Assembly (NCBI GenBank): GCA_021018815.1
Contig: JAITYX010000145.1
Coordinates: forward strand, 434,001-498,000
Origin: Talinum fruticosum
Lineage: Eukaryota; Streptophyta; Magnoliopsida; Caryophyllales; Talinaceae
Direction of reading: 5' to 3'
Length of the DNA: 64,000 nt
Shown here: positions 1 to 12,727 of the stretch, piece after piece
How positions within the stretch are numbered: the stretch's first letter is position 1
How the letters are laid out: each line of letters starts with the position of its first letter
Notes under the pieces: generated by a model
Database searches by the model: none
What the model was told of the DNA's origin: nothing
What the model saw: the letters and a program-made list of their open reading frames with translations, nothing else
Translations under genes and position numbers: made by a program

Positions 1-3000
1 TCGAGAATCGGACCAAGCCTAAATTATTAAAATATGGGTTCCCAAAAGTGCTCTTCCTCGAAAAAGAACCATAGTAAAGACTGTTATTAGGTTTTACGAG
101 GAAGTGAGAAGGGTTAGTTTACTTTTATTTTGCAGGTGACTCGAAATGAAAGGATCACTAATACTTAGACAGTGGGCTGCTCACGCCATATGTCCGGAGA
201 TTCAAGACTCTTCTCCGAGTTAGAAGATTTGGAAGGAGGAAAAATCACATTTGCGACAATAGCAAAGGCAAGATAGTTGTGATTAGCAAGATTGGTCAAG
301 GAAACAGCTCGGTCGATCCAGTCTACCTTGTCAAAGGGCTCAAGTACAACCTTATATGTATATCTCGGTTATGTGACAAAGGTCAAAAGGTAAGATTCAC
401 ATAGACGAACCGCTTTATTTATGATTCAGCAGGTCCGAGGCCGGATAACACTTATACAGTTCCTCTTTCGGATTCCAGTAAGAATTTATTATATTTAAAA
501 GCTTCTCTTAATGATGATTCATGAACATGGCATCGTAGACCATGTTATATCATCATGCATACCATCAAGAAGCTTGCTTCTCATGGATTAGTTAGGGTTT
601 ACCTGACTGTGTATTTAAGAAAGATAAAATCTGCTAAGCATGCACAAAAGGAAAACATGTCGGACCATCTTTTAGAGCACTCAAAATTGTGTCTACATCC
701 AAACTGCTTGAACTTATTCATATGGATTTATGTGGTGAAATTCCTAACAAAAGCTTAGTGGGTAAATCATATGTGCTTGTCATTATTGATGATTACTCAC
801 AATTTTACGAGGGTGTGTTTTATTAAGAACAAGAATAAAGCCTTCAAAAGAGTTCACTAAGGTGTGTAGGAAAATTCAACTAGAGTATAAGACTTAAATT
901 AGAAGAATTCAAACTGACCATTGAAGGGATTTCGGTTACTTAGAATATGTAGACTTCGTGACAAGAATAGTATCCCCCACAACTCCTCAACAAAATGGAG
1001 TAGTGGAGAGAAAGAACATAACTCTTAATGAAATAGGAAGGACAATTATGATTGAAAATGATCTACCTTACTATTTACGGGTTGAAGCGATCAACATAGC
1101 AAACTATACACTCAACGAGATGTCTCATTAGACCCATTCTAAAGAAGACACCCTATGAGCTTTACAAGGGAAAGAAGCCCAACATATCGTACTTCAAACC
1201 ATTTGGATGTAAATGCTATGTGCATAACAAATGTAAGGAACATCTTACTAACTTTGATGCAAGGTTAGATGAAGGTATATTTCTGGTTTACTCATCTCAT
1301 TGTAAAGCTTATAGAGTTTTTAACAAAAGAACTAACAAAGTGGAAGAAAGCATCCACGTTGTCTTTGATGAAATTGACCTTGGCGGGATAAATGAATCCA
1401 CCTTCTCGGATCTCAAGCTTAACAGATATGAAGATGATATTACTATAGTTGAGCTCAGAATGAGTCAAAATAAAAGAGCTGAGGCAACTCGGAATGAGCA
1501 AACTCATAATGAAATGACTTAGAATGAATAATTTCAAGAACTAGCTCAAAATGTTGAAGAACAAGCCAATGCAGAAATTTATCAAGAAGAACTAACTGAA
1601 GATCGATCGATTCAACCAACAAACCTGGTAAACCAAAGGACAGGTAGAGCTTTCAAATATGCATCAAGTCACCCACCTAAGAACATACTTTCTAATATCA
1701 ACAGTTGGGTAAGAACTCGTTCTTCTTTGCAAAATCTATGTGCATTTTCAACATTTATATCATTAAGTGAACCTAAAAATGTACTAGAAGCCTTAATCGA
1801 ACCTGATTGGGTAGAGGCCATGCAAGAGGAATTAAATCAATCCAAAAGAAACTAATTACGGACTCGACCAAACAACCTTCGACAACCCAATAATAGGAAC
1901 TAAATGGGTCTTTAAAAACAAACTGGATGAAGGAGGATTGGTAGTCGGAAATAAGGCCAAATTAGTTACTTAGGGATATAAACAAGAAGAGGGAATTGAT
2001 TGTGGGGAAACCTTTGCACCTATTGCTAGGATTGAGGGATTCAGAATTCTCTTAGCATTTACATCAAGCATGAACATCAAGCTTTATCAAATGGATATAA
2101 AGTGTGCATTTCTTAATGGTTATATTGAAAAAGAAGTCTATGTTGAGCAACCCCTAAATTTGAAAACTCTCAATTTCCCAATCATGTTTTTAAGTTGCAA
2201 AAAGCTTTATATGATCTGAAACACATGAAAGACTAAGCAATTTCTTGGTTGAAGATGATTTCAAAAGAGGTTAGATTGACATAACTCTTTTTACAAAAAT
2301 CAAGTTGAATGATTTTCTTATCATTCAGATCTATGTTGATGATATTGTATTTAGAGCTACTAATGAAACTCTATGCCAAGATTTTTATGATTTAATGAGA
2401 CAGGAGCTCTAAATTAGCATGATGGGAGAACTTAATTTCTTCCTTGGACTGCAAATCGAGAAAGAAAAGGATGGCATCTAAGTCCATCAATCAAAATACA
2501 CCGAGGATTTGCTGAAGAAGTACAAGCTATAAGATGTGAAATATGCAGCAACACCTATGAGTAGTAGTATAAAACTGGACTCGGATAAGAAAGGTAAAGC
2601 TATAGATTAGAAACTCTACAGAGGTATGATCGGATCCCTACTCTATCTCACATCTAATATGCCGAGATATCATGTTTAGTGTTTGCTTTTGTGTAAGATT
2701 TTAAGCTAATAAAAAAATAATCACATCTCACTACAGAGAAGAGAATTTTTAGATATCTTGTAGGGACTCGGAATCTTTGTCTTTAGTACTCAAATGACTC
2801 AAAAATGATCGTCACTTGGAAACTCGACTACCGACTATGCTTGGATATAAAGTTGATAGAAGGAGCACATCGGGAGCCCGCCAATTTCGAGTCAATCACT
2901 CATCTTCCGGTATTCAAAGAAGCAAAACTATGTTGCTCTATTAACTTTTGAGGTCGAGTACATTATAGTCGAAGCTTGTTGTGCTCGGATTCACTGGATC

Positions 3001-3275
3001 AAGCAACACTTGAAGGATCTTGGACTATCATTCACATCTATTCTAATCAAGTGTAACAACCAAAGTGCAATCAGCATTACCAAGAATCCAATTTAGCACT
3101 CAAAGACAAAACATATTGAGGCCGGTTATTATTTTCTGACGGACGATTATGAGAAAGGTGATATTGAACTTGAGTTTTTCCTACAAAATTTCAATTAGCT
3201 GATATTTTCACTAAGCCTCCGAGTGAATATCACTTTTTCTTTATTAGGAATGAGCTTGGCATGTTAATTGCATGA
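1..3275 (+). pseudogene. pol: copia pol polyprotein, degenerate (element A)
   Basis: Broken Gag-Pol reading frame. The protease active-site motif LDSG lies at about 165-175, followed after a frameshift by the usual CSRHM-like residues. The GAG-pre-integrase zinc-finger region (MHTIKKLASHGLV) is at 555-760. The integrase core follows, with the first Asp in a MDLCGE-like motif near 720 and the catalytic Glu in GVVERKN near 1000. The integrase C-terminal part (DEGIF..YSSHCKAYRVF) is at 1265-1330. RT runs from about 1800 to 2740 with QMDIKCAFLNG near 2090 and YVDDIVF near 2335. RNase H runs from about 2830 and ends with ELGMLIA and a TGA stop. An intact pol of this type would be one long frame; here all three frames must be combined. 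This is a non-functional copy. Confidence 0.88.
74..135 (+). other. gag/pol boundary, intron-like segment (element A)
   Basis: A 62-base segment beginning GTAAAG and ending TTTTGCAG lies just before the protease motif. It contains stop codons and the conserved block GAGGAAGTGAGAAGGGTTAG. The same arrangement, 63-64 bases long, occurs in elements B and D. It may be a very short intron or simply a conserved inter-ORF leader; the phases I could work out do not join cleanly. Confidence 0.35.
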
Positions 3276-3444
3276 TTTTCTGAGTGTGTTATGAGTCACT
3301 CGGACATATTATTGAGTCGGACTCATATTATTAGTAAAATGGACGTTAAAATTCTGGGGTCATCTCTAGATAAATGGAGAATCTCATAAATGTTTTCGAA
3401 AATTCTTTCTTCTCTATCTTTGTTATGCGAATAGTCGGATGAAC

Positions 3445-3569
3445 TAACCGTTGGAAGAAAGTTGCTTGGAAAACTAACCGTTATGCACTAGGAGACTCAA
3501 CGGTTTGATAACCATTGCTTGGTAAGCTGAGTCAAAAAGGCAGTTGAAAGCTTTTACTTATTATAAATA
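3445..3569 (+). promoter_or_regulatory. internal promoter-like region before ORF3 (element A)
   Basis: TATAAATA at 3562-3569 is preceded by TAACCGTTGGA (3445-3455), a second TAACCGTT and a CAACGG. TAACCGTTGGA is the reverse complement of a perfect match to the MSA consensus YCYAACGGYYA bound by MYB3R factors. A pyrimidine-rich leader rich in CTCTCT follows the TATA box up to the ORF3 ATG 176 bases downstream. The same arrangement recurs ahead of ORF3 in G, B and K. Promoter activity is inferred. Confidence 0.5.
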
Positions 3570-3737
3570 GCATTGCTTCGTGTTCACTCCTTCACTTTAC
3601 CTACTTATTGCTTACTCTCGCTCTCTTTGCTATCGAATTCATTCACTCTTGCACTCAAACTCTCTCTCTCTGTTTCTCAATCATATGTGCTCTGTATTCT
3701 CTCTCTTTACTCTCAATCACTATCTACCTTCTCCAAT

Positions 3738-5280
3738 ATGCCTAAAAGAGGTTCCGCTATGGAGGGAGGTTCGGCCACAAAGAAGGTTAGAACCAAGTCC
3801 ACTCGTTTTGAGGCTGCTTAAACAAAGGGAAAAGCCCTAACCTCGGAAGAACCAAAGGTACTTGTCACTCGACACTTCTTTCTTGATGACAAATTCATTC
3901 TAAAAACTTCTTTTTCTTGGTTGAAGCCCATCATCATAACAGGTGCTTTAAGCTATTTGTGCTTTTGTGTGTACATCTACCCGGAACCCATTACTGAGTT
4001 ATATTCCTACATGATAGCAAGAGATAATGTCATCTCTTCTGTTGTTGAAGGAAACGTTGTATGTATCAACCTTGCTCTACTTCACAAGCTCTTTAATGTG
4101 AAGTGTCTCTTTCTAAATTCTCATCCTATTCCTTTCAATGAAGATGCCGATGACTTCTTTGATAATTATGCTAAAGAAGTTCCTCAGTCCGGAAAGAACT
4201 TTTCGTGATTCGGATGACCTTTGAAGCCGGACTTCTATGCTTCATTCTTATGAGAACTTTCTTTTCTTACTACCCCTCAAAAGAGAACCCCAACTGTGAG
4301 GTTCTCAAAGTTCTTTTGATATCATGGAAGGATATGAGGTTAACCTCTTTTCGTTTTATTCAGGAACAGATTGATCTAACCAAAAGAAGAATCCTTATCC
4401 TTTTAGAGCTCTTCTTCCAACTATTTTTACTCAGTTTTAGGTTGACATTCCTTCGACCAAAACAAGTGCTTAGAACCCGACATTTGTTTTGGCAGAGATG
4501 AGATCATTAACCTTGGATATCAAGAAATCCAACCTGGTGTCCGAGTTCACTCCTCCGAGTTAGCACCTCCTCCTCCTCCACTTCAAACTCAAACTGGTCC
4601 CGAGGTTCTACTTCTCACTACTAGACCATCCACTTCTTTGCCTGCCCATTCTTTTGAACATCTTCGTAAGGTGGCCAATCAACTTGTCTCTCCGGCTACG
4701 AGTTGCAATCAACTCTAGGACCCTTCTAGGCTTTCATACCAATACTAACTTAGATGCAAAGCTGGGCTCAAACTCAAATTTAGTAGAGTCAAGACCTAGT
4801 TTTTGAGCTGAAGGAGGTAATCAAGAACCAAAAGGAGCAAATTCACCACCTCCAAGAGAGAAGGTCCAAGGTAGCCAAGGACTCAAAATCCGACAAAGAC
4901 AAATCCGAGAAGTCCTCTAGTTCTTCCGAGTCCGAGTCGAAGAAACCGAAGAAGAAGTAGAAGGACAAAGAGAGGCTGAATTAGGAGCTCAATCTGAGGA
5001 TAATGGCAACAAAGAACTTGAGGTGATCTCTTCTTATCACACTCGAGTGCCTCGAAGAGGCTGGTAATGTAGGTCGATATTAGGCCCCTGCCTTAGAATC
5101 TCAGCCTGCTCCAGGCTTTTGTTGAGGAAGAAGAAGAAACCGAGGAATGACTCGGATAAGGTTTATCCCATTGCCATATATACCACTACTGTTGCCACCT
5201 TGTCCAGCTGTTTCTACTCAAGGTTACGGGCGTAGGCGCAACCCTCGATCTTCTACTTCTCGCCAAACTGCCCCTCCTTG
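3738..5280 (+). pseudogene. ORF3, 'putative plant transposon protein'-like (element A)
   Basis: Extra ORF downstream of pol in sense orientation, starting MPKRGSAMEGG with a basic stretch KKVRTK that could be a nuclear localisation signal. Next comes the conserved LDDKF..FSW...YPEPITELYSYM region and then NPIPF/DDFF..YAKE-like residues, seen here as HPIPFNEDADDFFDNYAKE. Further on are GYQEIQPGVRVHSSEL, a Pro-rich segment and Lys/Glu-rich sequence that replaces the coiled coil of better copies. The N-terminal half resembles the plant family annotated as 'putative plant transposon protein' (Pfam PF20167 as I recall). Its function is unknown. Several stops and frameshifts make it a pseudogene. 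Homologues lie in G, B, H and K. Confidence 0.7.
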
Positions 5281-5753
5281 ATTTTAAATTATGATTAGAT
5301 TTTTTTACTTTTGTCTAACATCTCGTTGTACTTAGCTGTTCGTTCCTCTCTTTGTTTGTTATTTTTTTCTAAAATGCAAGAGAAAAGATAGAAAATATAG
5401 ATGTTTGGTTTAGGGGAGTTTTCCCTTAGTTGTTTCGTGTTTCTACATTTCTTTGTCTCGTTAAGGTTTTTGTACAAATTGCTTCTACTGAGTAATGAAA
5501 CTTACTTATTTTTTAGCATATTTATTTCTGAACATATTTTCATACTCACTCGATATGTTATTATTTACTCTATAACAAGTATGTCTGTTATTATTTCAAG
5601 AAGCATGTTCCGAGTTACATGTGATCCGAGTTGAGTTGTTAACTATTCATCATTATTTTTCTTGCTCCGATCGACACGCTATGAATACTTAACTTTCTAA
5701 ACTAATTAGTTTCTATCTTATGTATGGAATACCTGTCATGAAAAAGGGGAGAT
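5281..5753 (+). other. 3' untranslated region with polypurine tracts (element A)
   Basis: Non-coding stretch between ORF3 and the 3' LTR. It holds TTTAGGGGAGTTTT near 5409-5422 and the main polypurine tract AAAAAGGGGAGAT directly next to the LTR (about 5741-5753). A degenerate purine run lies near 5371-5395. The polypurine tract primes plus-strand DNA synthesis in retrotransposons. Confidence 0.75.
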
Positions 5754-7274
5754 TGAAGACTCGGTATAACTCTTTATGTCTCTATAGTTTTGATTCTAAG
5801 TCATTTTATGCTTTTAACAAACTCATATCTAAGTTTTTATTATCTTCCGACCACTTAGAAACCATTCATCAAATATAACATTCTTAATTATGTTTCGACC
5901 AACTCGGACCCAACTAAGAACAATGGCATGAGTAAATAATTTCTCAAACACTTTTATTCCGAGCACCGAGTTGATCTTTTAAGTGAAAATGAATTAATGC
6001 GTTAATTTCACTTTCTAAGTCAGTTTATTTATTGAAATTATTTACTTTATCAAGTTTATGCATTGTGAAGTTTTATTCTTTCTAACTTCATCATTTTAAG
6101 GATTGACTCAAGATGGAATTTGAACTTAATGTATGTTAGACTCAGAAAATTCCATTCTTTGAGGTTTAATTAATTATTATCATAGAATTAATTCCACGGA
6201 CACTGCATTATTATCTTTGAATATTAGAGTACGAAAATTCCACTGGACAAGTGCTAGTCCAAGCACCAAGTGCTTATTTACTTTGAATTAATTATTATCT
6301 TTACCTAATCTTTGGACCAAAGTATTTTTATACTTTGAGTACCACTTTGATTTTCTTTTATAGGTTGATTAAATACGAGCCTAATCTATTTTTGAAAAGC
6401 AAAAGCAGTTGGTTTCTAGCCGTTAAACATCGGCAAACATAAATCGACTATTCCTGGATATGGCTTAGACACCGTGTCATGGTTGTTTGTTTCCAAATAT
6501 GGTAGACTTGAACTTTGTGTCCAACGGTTGTTTCCACCAATGATTTCAATCACAACTAGAGGGATGGACCACCTTTTGAGCCAAGGACCACAACACAATG
6601 TTTAGATCTCAACGGATCCTTTTCGAGTGACTCGGACTAGTTACAACGGCTATTGAAGCTCACCAATCAAGAACAAGTCACAATGGTCATTCCGCCCTGT
6701 TATGTATAAATAGAAGCTACTTCGCAAGACTTAAAAGTTGCTAAACTCATTGCTTAAGACTTACTTAGTGCATTCTTACTCAATCTTAAGCTTACAACTC
6801 CAAATATATATTTTCTTAGTTTCGAGTTGTAAAGAAAGTCATGTAAACACTTCTACTATTTCTTCTTTCTTCTAAGTTCCTTGACTGAGTCTGTAAAGGT
6901 TAACTCAGCTCAGCTTGTCCCTAACTGTAAAAGGTATCTCATTTAGGAAGTACTAGATCGGATAAGGGAACTTCGAGTCTAGGAATACTTGTAAGGGAAT
7001 TTTCTAAGGGAGTAATTCTGTAAAGAGTAAGTCATTGCAATTGTGGATTCAATTAGTGGATTTTGACTTGGTGCTTGCACCGGCACTGTCCATGGTTTTC
7101 CGCCCTGGGAGGGTTTCCACGTATTTCTTTGTGTCTTTCACTTTCGAGTCCAATCTAGACTTAGAATCTATTTCTAAATCGGTTTCATGCAAAATAGTTT
7201 GTATTTTCAAAAATCTTCCGTCAGCGTATTAACCCCCCGTAGGGTGACTTAGTCTCTCCAAGAGAAAACCTTCA
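5754..7274 (+). repeat. 3' LTR of element A
   Basis: Starts TGAAGACTCGG right after the polypurine tract and ends GAAAACCTTCA. It contains several AACGG motifs ahead of a TATAAATAG near 6706. The end (AGGGTGACTTAGTCTCTCC) matches the ends of the LTRs of C and D. Length 1521 bp. Confidence 0.88.
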
Positions 7275-8050
7275 TGCAAATCTTGTAGGAAGGATTCTAT
7301 TTATACACATCAAGGTAGAGTAGTCGTTGTGGATCGATACTGGATTTGGGAGCTTCACTAGCCATTATAACGGATAGTTTGAGTCACTTAGACAAGGAGC
7401 CGTTGCAAATGTGAACATTGTGCTTAAGTCCTGTATTGAAAAGATGGTCCAACCCACTAGTTGTGACTAAGATATGGGGCGAAACTAGCTATTAGACTCA
7501 AAGTTGAAGTTTATCGGATTTGGTAACAAACAACCTTAACACGGTGTCTAAGCCTTGTCCCGAAATAGTGGTTTTATATCCGCCGAGTGTTTAACGGTTA
7601 GAAGCCATTTATTTTTGCTATTCAAAACAAGATTAAAATACTTTAATCATTTTGCAAAAGCAAATCAAAGTGGTACTCAAAGTATAAATATAATTTGGTC
7701 TATGAGTACGCAAGGATAAATAATTAATTCATAATAATTAAACAATTAATTATCGTTAACTTGAGAAAATGGAATTTTCTTAGAAATACGATTTAACGCA
7801 GAAATTCAATTTTATTTAACTCATAAAGTCAGTGCTTAGAATAAAACATTGACATGAAATTATTTACTCATGACAACTATCTAAGTTGCATCCGAGTGGG
7901 TCAAAAACCCAAGTGTTGTGTGTGCTTACTAAAGAAATGCATTCTAAGTAAGCCGGACAGTGATGAAAACTTAAAGGTAAGCTTCTTAAAGATTGAGAAT
8001 GAGTTGAGATCAAAACCAAAGAGAGATAAAGAGTTATACCCGAGTCTTCA
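7275..8050 (-). repeat. copia LTR fragment, minus orientation
   Basis: Sequence matching the middle and U3 end of the F and B LTRs, including the reversed TATA region CTATTTATAC and the terminal CGAGTCTTCA. Its other part was separated by the insertion of element A and lies left of the window. The LTR itself sits inside the minus-strand pol fragment that follows. Confidence 0.75.
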
Positions 8051-9496
8051 ATGTTCTAAGGTGGGTGACTAGATGCATATTTGAAAGCTTTACCTATCCT
8101 CCGATTCACCAAATTTGATGCTTGAATGTTCTGTTCTTCATCCGGCTCAGCTTGTGTTGATTTTCTTCATTAGCATGTTCTTCGATGGTCCGAACTTGTT
8201 CTTGAACCGGCTCATTCTAAGTTGGTTCAATTCCCTTGTTTTTGTTCATTCCGAGCTCAACCTCTACTATGTCATCTTCATCTCAATTGAGCTTGAGATC
8301 TATAAAAGTGGATTCACTTATCATGCCATGATTAATTTCATCAAAGATAACGTGGATACTTTGTTCTCGCTTTGTTAGTTCTCTTATTAAAGATTCTATA
8401 AGCTTTGCTATGTGAAAAATAACCAAGAAAGATACCTTCATCTAACCTTGCATCAAATTTGGTCAGGTTTTCCTTACCATTATTATGCACAAAGCATTTA
8501 CATCCGAACAATTTGAAGAAGGAAATGTTAGGCTTCTATCCTTTATACAGCTCATAAGGTGTCTTCTTTAGAATAGGTTGAATGAGGCATCCGTTGAGAG
8601 TGTAGTTTACTATGTTTATCGCCTCGGCCTAGAAATAATAAGGTAGGTGATTTTCAATCATTATAGTCCTTTCTATTTCTTTAAGTGTTCTATTCTTTCC
8701 CTCTACTACTCCATTATGTTGAAGAGTTCTTGGTATTGAGAAGTTGTAGGAGATGCCATTCTTATCACGTAAGTCTCAAAATTCCGAGCAATCGAACTCT
8801 CTTCCTTGGTTAGTTTGAATTCTCCCGATCCGAGTCTCACACTCCATTTGTATTTTCTTGCGGATCTTAGTGAACTCTTTGAATGCTTCATTTTTGTTCT
8901 TCATAAAACACACCCAGGTACATCGTGAGTAATCATTAATAATAACTAGCACATAAGATTTACCTCCTAAGCTTTTAACAGAAATTTCACCACAGAGATC
9001 CATATGTATCGATTCAAGCACTTTGGATGTAGATACTGTCTTGAGTGGCTTAAAAGAGGATCTAACTTGTTTCCTTTTGCACATGCATTATAGATTTTAT
9101 CTTTCTTAAATAAACAATTTGGCAGTCCTGTGACTAATCCATGAGATGCAAGTTTCTTAATAGTATGCATGCTAATATAACCTAATCTACGATGCCATGT
9201 CCATGAGAGAAGCTTTTAAACATGAAAAATCTTGATTTGAATTAGAAAGAGGAATGGTGTAGGTGTTACCTGACCTCGGACTTGAGACCTTTGTCTCTTT
9301 TGTAGTTACATTAGAAATGAAGCAGTTGGTCTAAGTGAACCTTACCTCTTGACCTTTTTCACACAATTATGAGGTACTCGAAGATTATATTCGACCCCTT
9401 TGATAAGATATAATGGACTCGACTAAGTTGTCTCCTTGATCAATTCCACCAATTCCAACTATCTTGCCCTTGCTGTTACATTCCCTCATTTCATCT
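8051..9496 (-). pseudogene. pol: copia pol fragment: integrase and linker to RT
   Basis: Read on the minus strand from 9496 downward. It shows KGKIVGIGGIDQGDN near the start, GAG-pre-integrase MHTIKKLASHGLV at about 9170, and then the integrase core with SIHMDLCGEI, VLVIINDYSRCTWV and RIGRIQTNQGREFDCSEF. The integrase C-terminal region follows, and then the linker with the reversed GRAFKYASSHPP-like motif near 8070. RT and RNase H are missing because a copia LTR was inserted at the 8050/8051 boundary. On the other side element F interrupts it, just after the protease region. There are multiple frameshifts. Confidence 0.82.
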
Positions 9497-10938
9497 TGAA
9501 GGTTTGCTCTTAGAGAGGCTAAGTCACCCAAGAAAGGGTTGAATAGGGTGATGAATGATTTTTGTGTATTAACAAAGTATTCTCGCACAACAAAGACTTA
9601 GAAAACAATTCCGAGTCTAGATTGAACTAAGAAACATACAAGACATAGAAAATAAATGGAAACCCTCCCGGGGCAGAAAACCACAGCACGGTGCTAATCC
9701 AAGCCCTAAGTCAAATCCACTATTTTAAATCCACAAAATACAAGGATCGACCCCTTACGGAATTGCTCCCTTAGACAATTCAATTATAAGTTTTTCTTAG
9801 AGTTAGAAATTCCTTTATCTAATCTAGTACTTCCTAACCGAGGTAACCTTTACTGCTAGGGAACAACTTAGCTAAGTTAACCCTTACAGACTTAGTCAAG
9901 GGACTTACCAGAGAGTTAAAAATGTAAAACTGATTACAAGATTTTCTCTTTACAACTCAGGAAGTATAAGCTTAAGAGTATAGTTGTAAGCTAAAGATTA
10001 AGAGCGTATGAAATAAGTGAGTGTTCAGCAATGGATTCATCAATCTTCAAGTCTTGTAGGAAGGCTTCTATTTATACTCAGCAGGGCGAGTAGTAGTTGA
10101 GTCCGATTTTGGATTTGAGAGCTTCACTAGTCGTTGTAACAGTATAGTCCGAGTCACTCGTAAAAGGAGTCGTTATAATGTTAACGTTGTGCTTAGGTCC
10201 TTGGCTCGAAAAGTAGTCCATTCCATAGGTTATGTCCGAAATCTGGGGTGGAAACAACCATTAGACACAAAGTTGAAGTTTACCAGATTTGAAAAAACAA
10301 CCCTCACACGGTGTCCGAGCGTTGTCTAGAAAAGGTGTTTTTCTGTCCGCTGGTGTTTAACGGTTAGAAGTCGGTTGCTTTTACTTTCAAAAATAAGATT
10401 AAAAAAACTTTAATCAACATGTGAAAGCAAATCAAAGTGGTACTCGGAGTATAAAAATACTTTGGTGCTAGATTAGGCAAAGATAATAATTAATTCATAA
10501 TAATTAAGCGCTTAATTGTCCTTAGCCCGAAAGAATGTAATTTTTTAGTCTAATATTCAATATGTTCAAATTCCATCTTGAGTCAAACCTGTAAATGATC
10601 AAGTTTTTAAGATTGAATAAGCAAAAGGCATAAACTTAATCAGGTAAATAATTTCATTTAATAAACTAACTTAGAATAAAGAATTAACGCAAGTAATTCA
10701 TTTTTAGTTAGATCATTAAGTGAGTGCTTATAATATGAAGTGTATGTGAAATTATTTACTCATACCAACTGTCCGCATTGTGTCTCGAGTAGGTCGAAAC
10801 CCAGTGAAGTGTGTTATACTCAAGAGATGGTTTTTAAGTGGGTCGGATAGTATTCAAAACTTAATGATGAGCTTCAAACACTTTGAATGACTTGAAATTA
10901 AAACCATAGAGAGATAGAGAGTTATACTTGAGTCTTTA
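9497..10938 (-). repeat. 3' LTR of element F
   Basis: Left end TGAAGGTTTGCTC, right end GAGTCTTTA (the terminal CA has become TA), next to the reversed polypurine tract ATCTCCCCTTTTT. Length 1442 bp. The reversed TATA sequence CTATTTATAC lies near 10070, with the CCGTT-type motifs on its U3 side. Confidence 0.85.
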
Positions 10939-11384
10939 ATCTCCCCTTTTTGATAAAAGACATGCCATACTTAAGATAGAAGCTAAAAATTCAAAGTGTT
11001 AAGTTTTCATTACATTTTGATCGTAGCAAAAATATCGTAGTATCATAGATATCTCATAGCATACTTATCAAAGTATTATGAACAAGTATCAAAGCAGAAT
11101 ATAATATATCATAGTATAGATAAAATATGAAAGATATAACTCATTTATGCTCGAAATAAAAAAATTCATTGAAACTCGAAAATATCATACGTAAATACTT
11201 TTAAAAAAACTTAAGAAAGAACTCCCCTAAGCCAAACATTTCTCTTTTCTCTCCCCTTGTGCATTTCATCAAAAATAAAGTAGAAAGGGATTAACAGAAA
11301 AGTACAAAGATGTTGGACAAAAAAATGAAATTAAGAGGGAGGTGGAGTAGTGCGGGTGAAGGAAGAAGAACGAGGACCTCCTAA
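10939..11384 (-). other. polypurine tracts and deletion junction of element F
   Basis: Reversed tracts are ATCTCCCCTTTTT next to the LTR, AACTCCCCTAAGCC near 11220 and CTCTCCCCTTG near 11250. They match the three-tract pattern of B and K. The sequence then changes abruptly near 11380 to gag C-terminal coding sequence, marking an internal deletion. Confidence 0.65.
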
Positions 11385-12668
11385 GCCAAACATCTATCTC
11401 GTCTCAATTTTTTTAAATCAGTTTTCAAAGAGGTGTTTTCAGCATTAAGAGAATTAAGTTTCTCTTTAAATTCGGAAGATTTAAAATTGGACTTCTCCTC
11501 CAAGGTAAAAATATATCTAGCAAGATCATGCTTGGAGAACATAAAAAATTAATTTATTACCTCCTAAGGATCTATTTCCTGAGCATCCGATGTCTCGTTG
11601 TCCGACTCAAATCAAACTTCGACTCTAATAGAGCCATTAGACACTTTGATTCATCATCGGTGTCATCATCTTCTTCGACTCATCATCACTCCAGGTGGCT
11701 ACCCTAGCCTTTTTCTTCTTTCTATCCTTGTTTGTCTTTAGACAATCTTTAACTATGTGCTCTTTGCTGCCCCACTCAAAACAACCATAGTTAAAGAAAA
11801 TTTTGAATAGGATGAGAATTTACCTTTTCTCGTTTTCTTGTGGAACTCTTGCTTGGGCCTCTTTTGCCACTCTTTATACTTCATCAATTTCTTGAAACCT
11901 CAGGCTAGAAGTTCCGTGGGACCTTCTTCAGAATCTAAGGAGCTCAGCCATTGACCTTGTTCCTCTAAGGCCTTGAGAGCAACATTTTGTTTCGGTGCCG
12001 ACCTTAGCTTCTTCTTCCGGTAGATGTAACTCATGGGTGAGTAATTTCCCAATGAGTTCATTAGGCTTTAGTTGAGACAGGTTCTGAACTTCCCTATATC
12101 TATCACCTTAGGACCCTATCTTCTCTTGGGTAGACTCCTCGAATCTTTCGATGACTTCTTCATGAGGCGTCTTCTTTCCAAGAGACTTGAGATTATTGAC
12201 AATCTCCGTGAAGCATATATACATCCGAGTTATGTTCTCATCAGCCTTCATCTTGAACAATTGATACTTATGGAGATACTCGGCTTATCTTAGCTTGCTT
12301 CACATGACTGGAACCTTCATATGTAATAACCAAGGTGTCCCAAACTTCATTGGTTATGTCACAACTAGAAACCCCGTTATACTCGATGTGTTAATGGCAC
12401 ACATTAGTGTGTTGATCGCCTTAAAGTTCTTTCTATATTTCTCGTTTTCTTCAGCAGTGAACTCATACATCACCTTAGGTACTATTTGAGTTCCTTCTGT
12501 CTTCATAGGAGTTTAGTTGCCATTATAGATGATGTACTGCACCTCCTCATCATAATCCTGGCCGAAGCACTCCATGATCTTCTTTCAATGAGCGAAACTT
12601 GATCCCTTAAGATTGGGTGGTATGGTGAAAGATCTTCCTTCATCGAACTCTCCATAATTAAGAGCCAT
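11385..12668 (-). pseudogene. gag: copia gag, degenerate (element F)
   Basis: Gag of the Sirevirus-like family on the minus strand. The start corresponds to the ATGGCTC start of element B's gag (ATG at 12668-12666). Recognisable parts are the UBN2-like N-terminal region, the acidic HEI-type segment before the zinc knuckle, the knuckle near 11790-11740 and the C-terminal coiled-coil region near 11400-11540. The knuckle reads CFEW...H....C, so the second Cys has become Trp. Frameshifts separate the blocks. Confidence 0.72.
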
Positions 12669-12712
12669 CTGATCTTTAAACCTTGGATTTGTTAAATCCT
12701 TTGAGAAGGCTA

Positions 12713-12727
12713 GGCTTTGATACTAGT
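12713..12727 (-). other. primer binding site of element F
   Basis: The minus strand reads TAGTATCAAAGCC two bases inside the 5' LTR, a degenerate match to the PBS TGGTATCAGAGC that pairs with initiator-methionine tRNA. Confidence 0.65.

Larger units (their letters stand above)
1..7274 (+). mobile_element. Sirevirus-like Ty1/copia element A, 3' part
   Basis: The 3' part of an LTR retrotransposon whose 5' end lies before the window. In order it holds a degenerate pol, an extra ORF with its own promoter-like leader, polypurine tracts and a 3' LTR. The pol order protease-integrase-RT-RNase H is diagnostic of Ty1/copia. The long LTR, the extra ORF after pol and the repeated polypurine tracts fit the Sirevirus lineage. 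It is older than element B: stops and frameshifts occur every few dozen codons. It was inserted into a minus-strand copia LTR, whose remainder follows directly after its right end. Confidence 0.85.

Noticed and set aside
3573..3840. Overlapping plus-strand ORFs starting before the ORF3 ATG
   Set aside because: Their N-terminal parts translate the CT-rich leader; the start shared by all ORF3 copies is the ATGCCTAA(A/G) at 3738.
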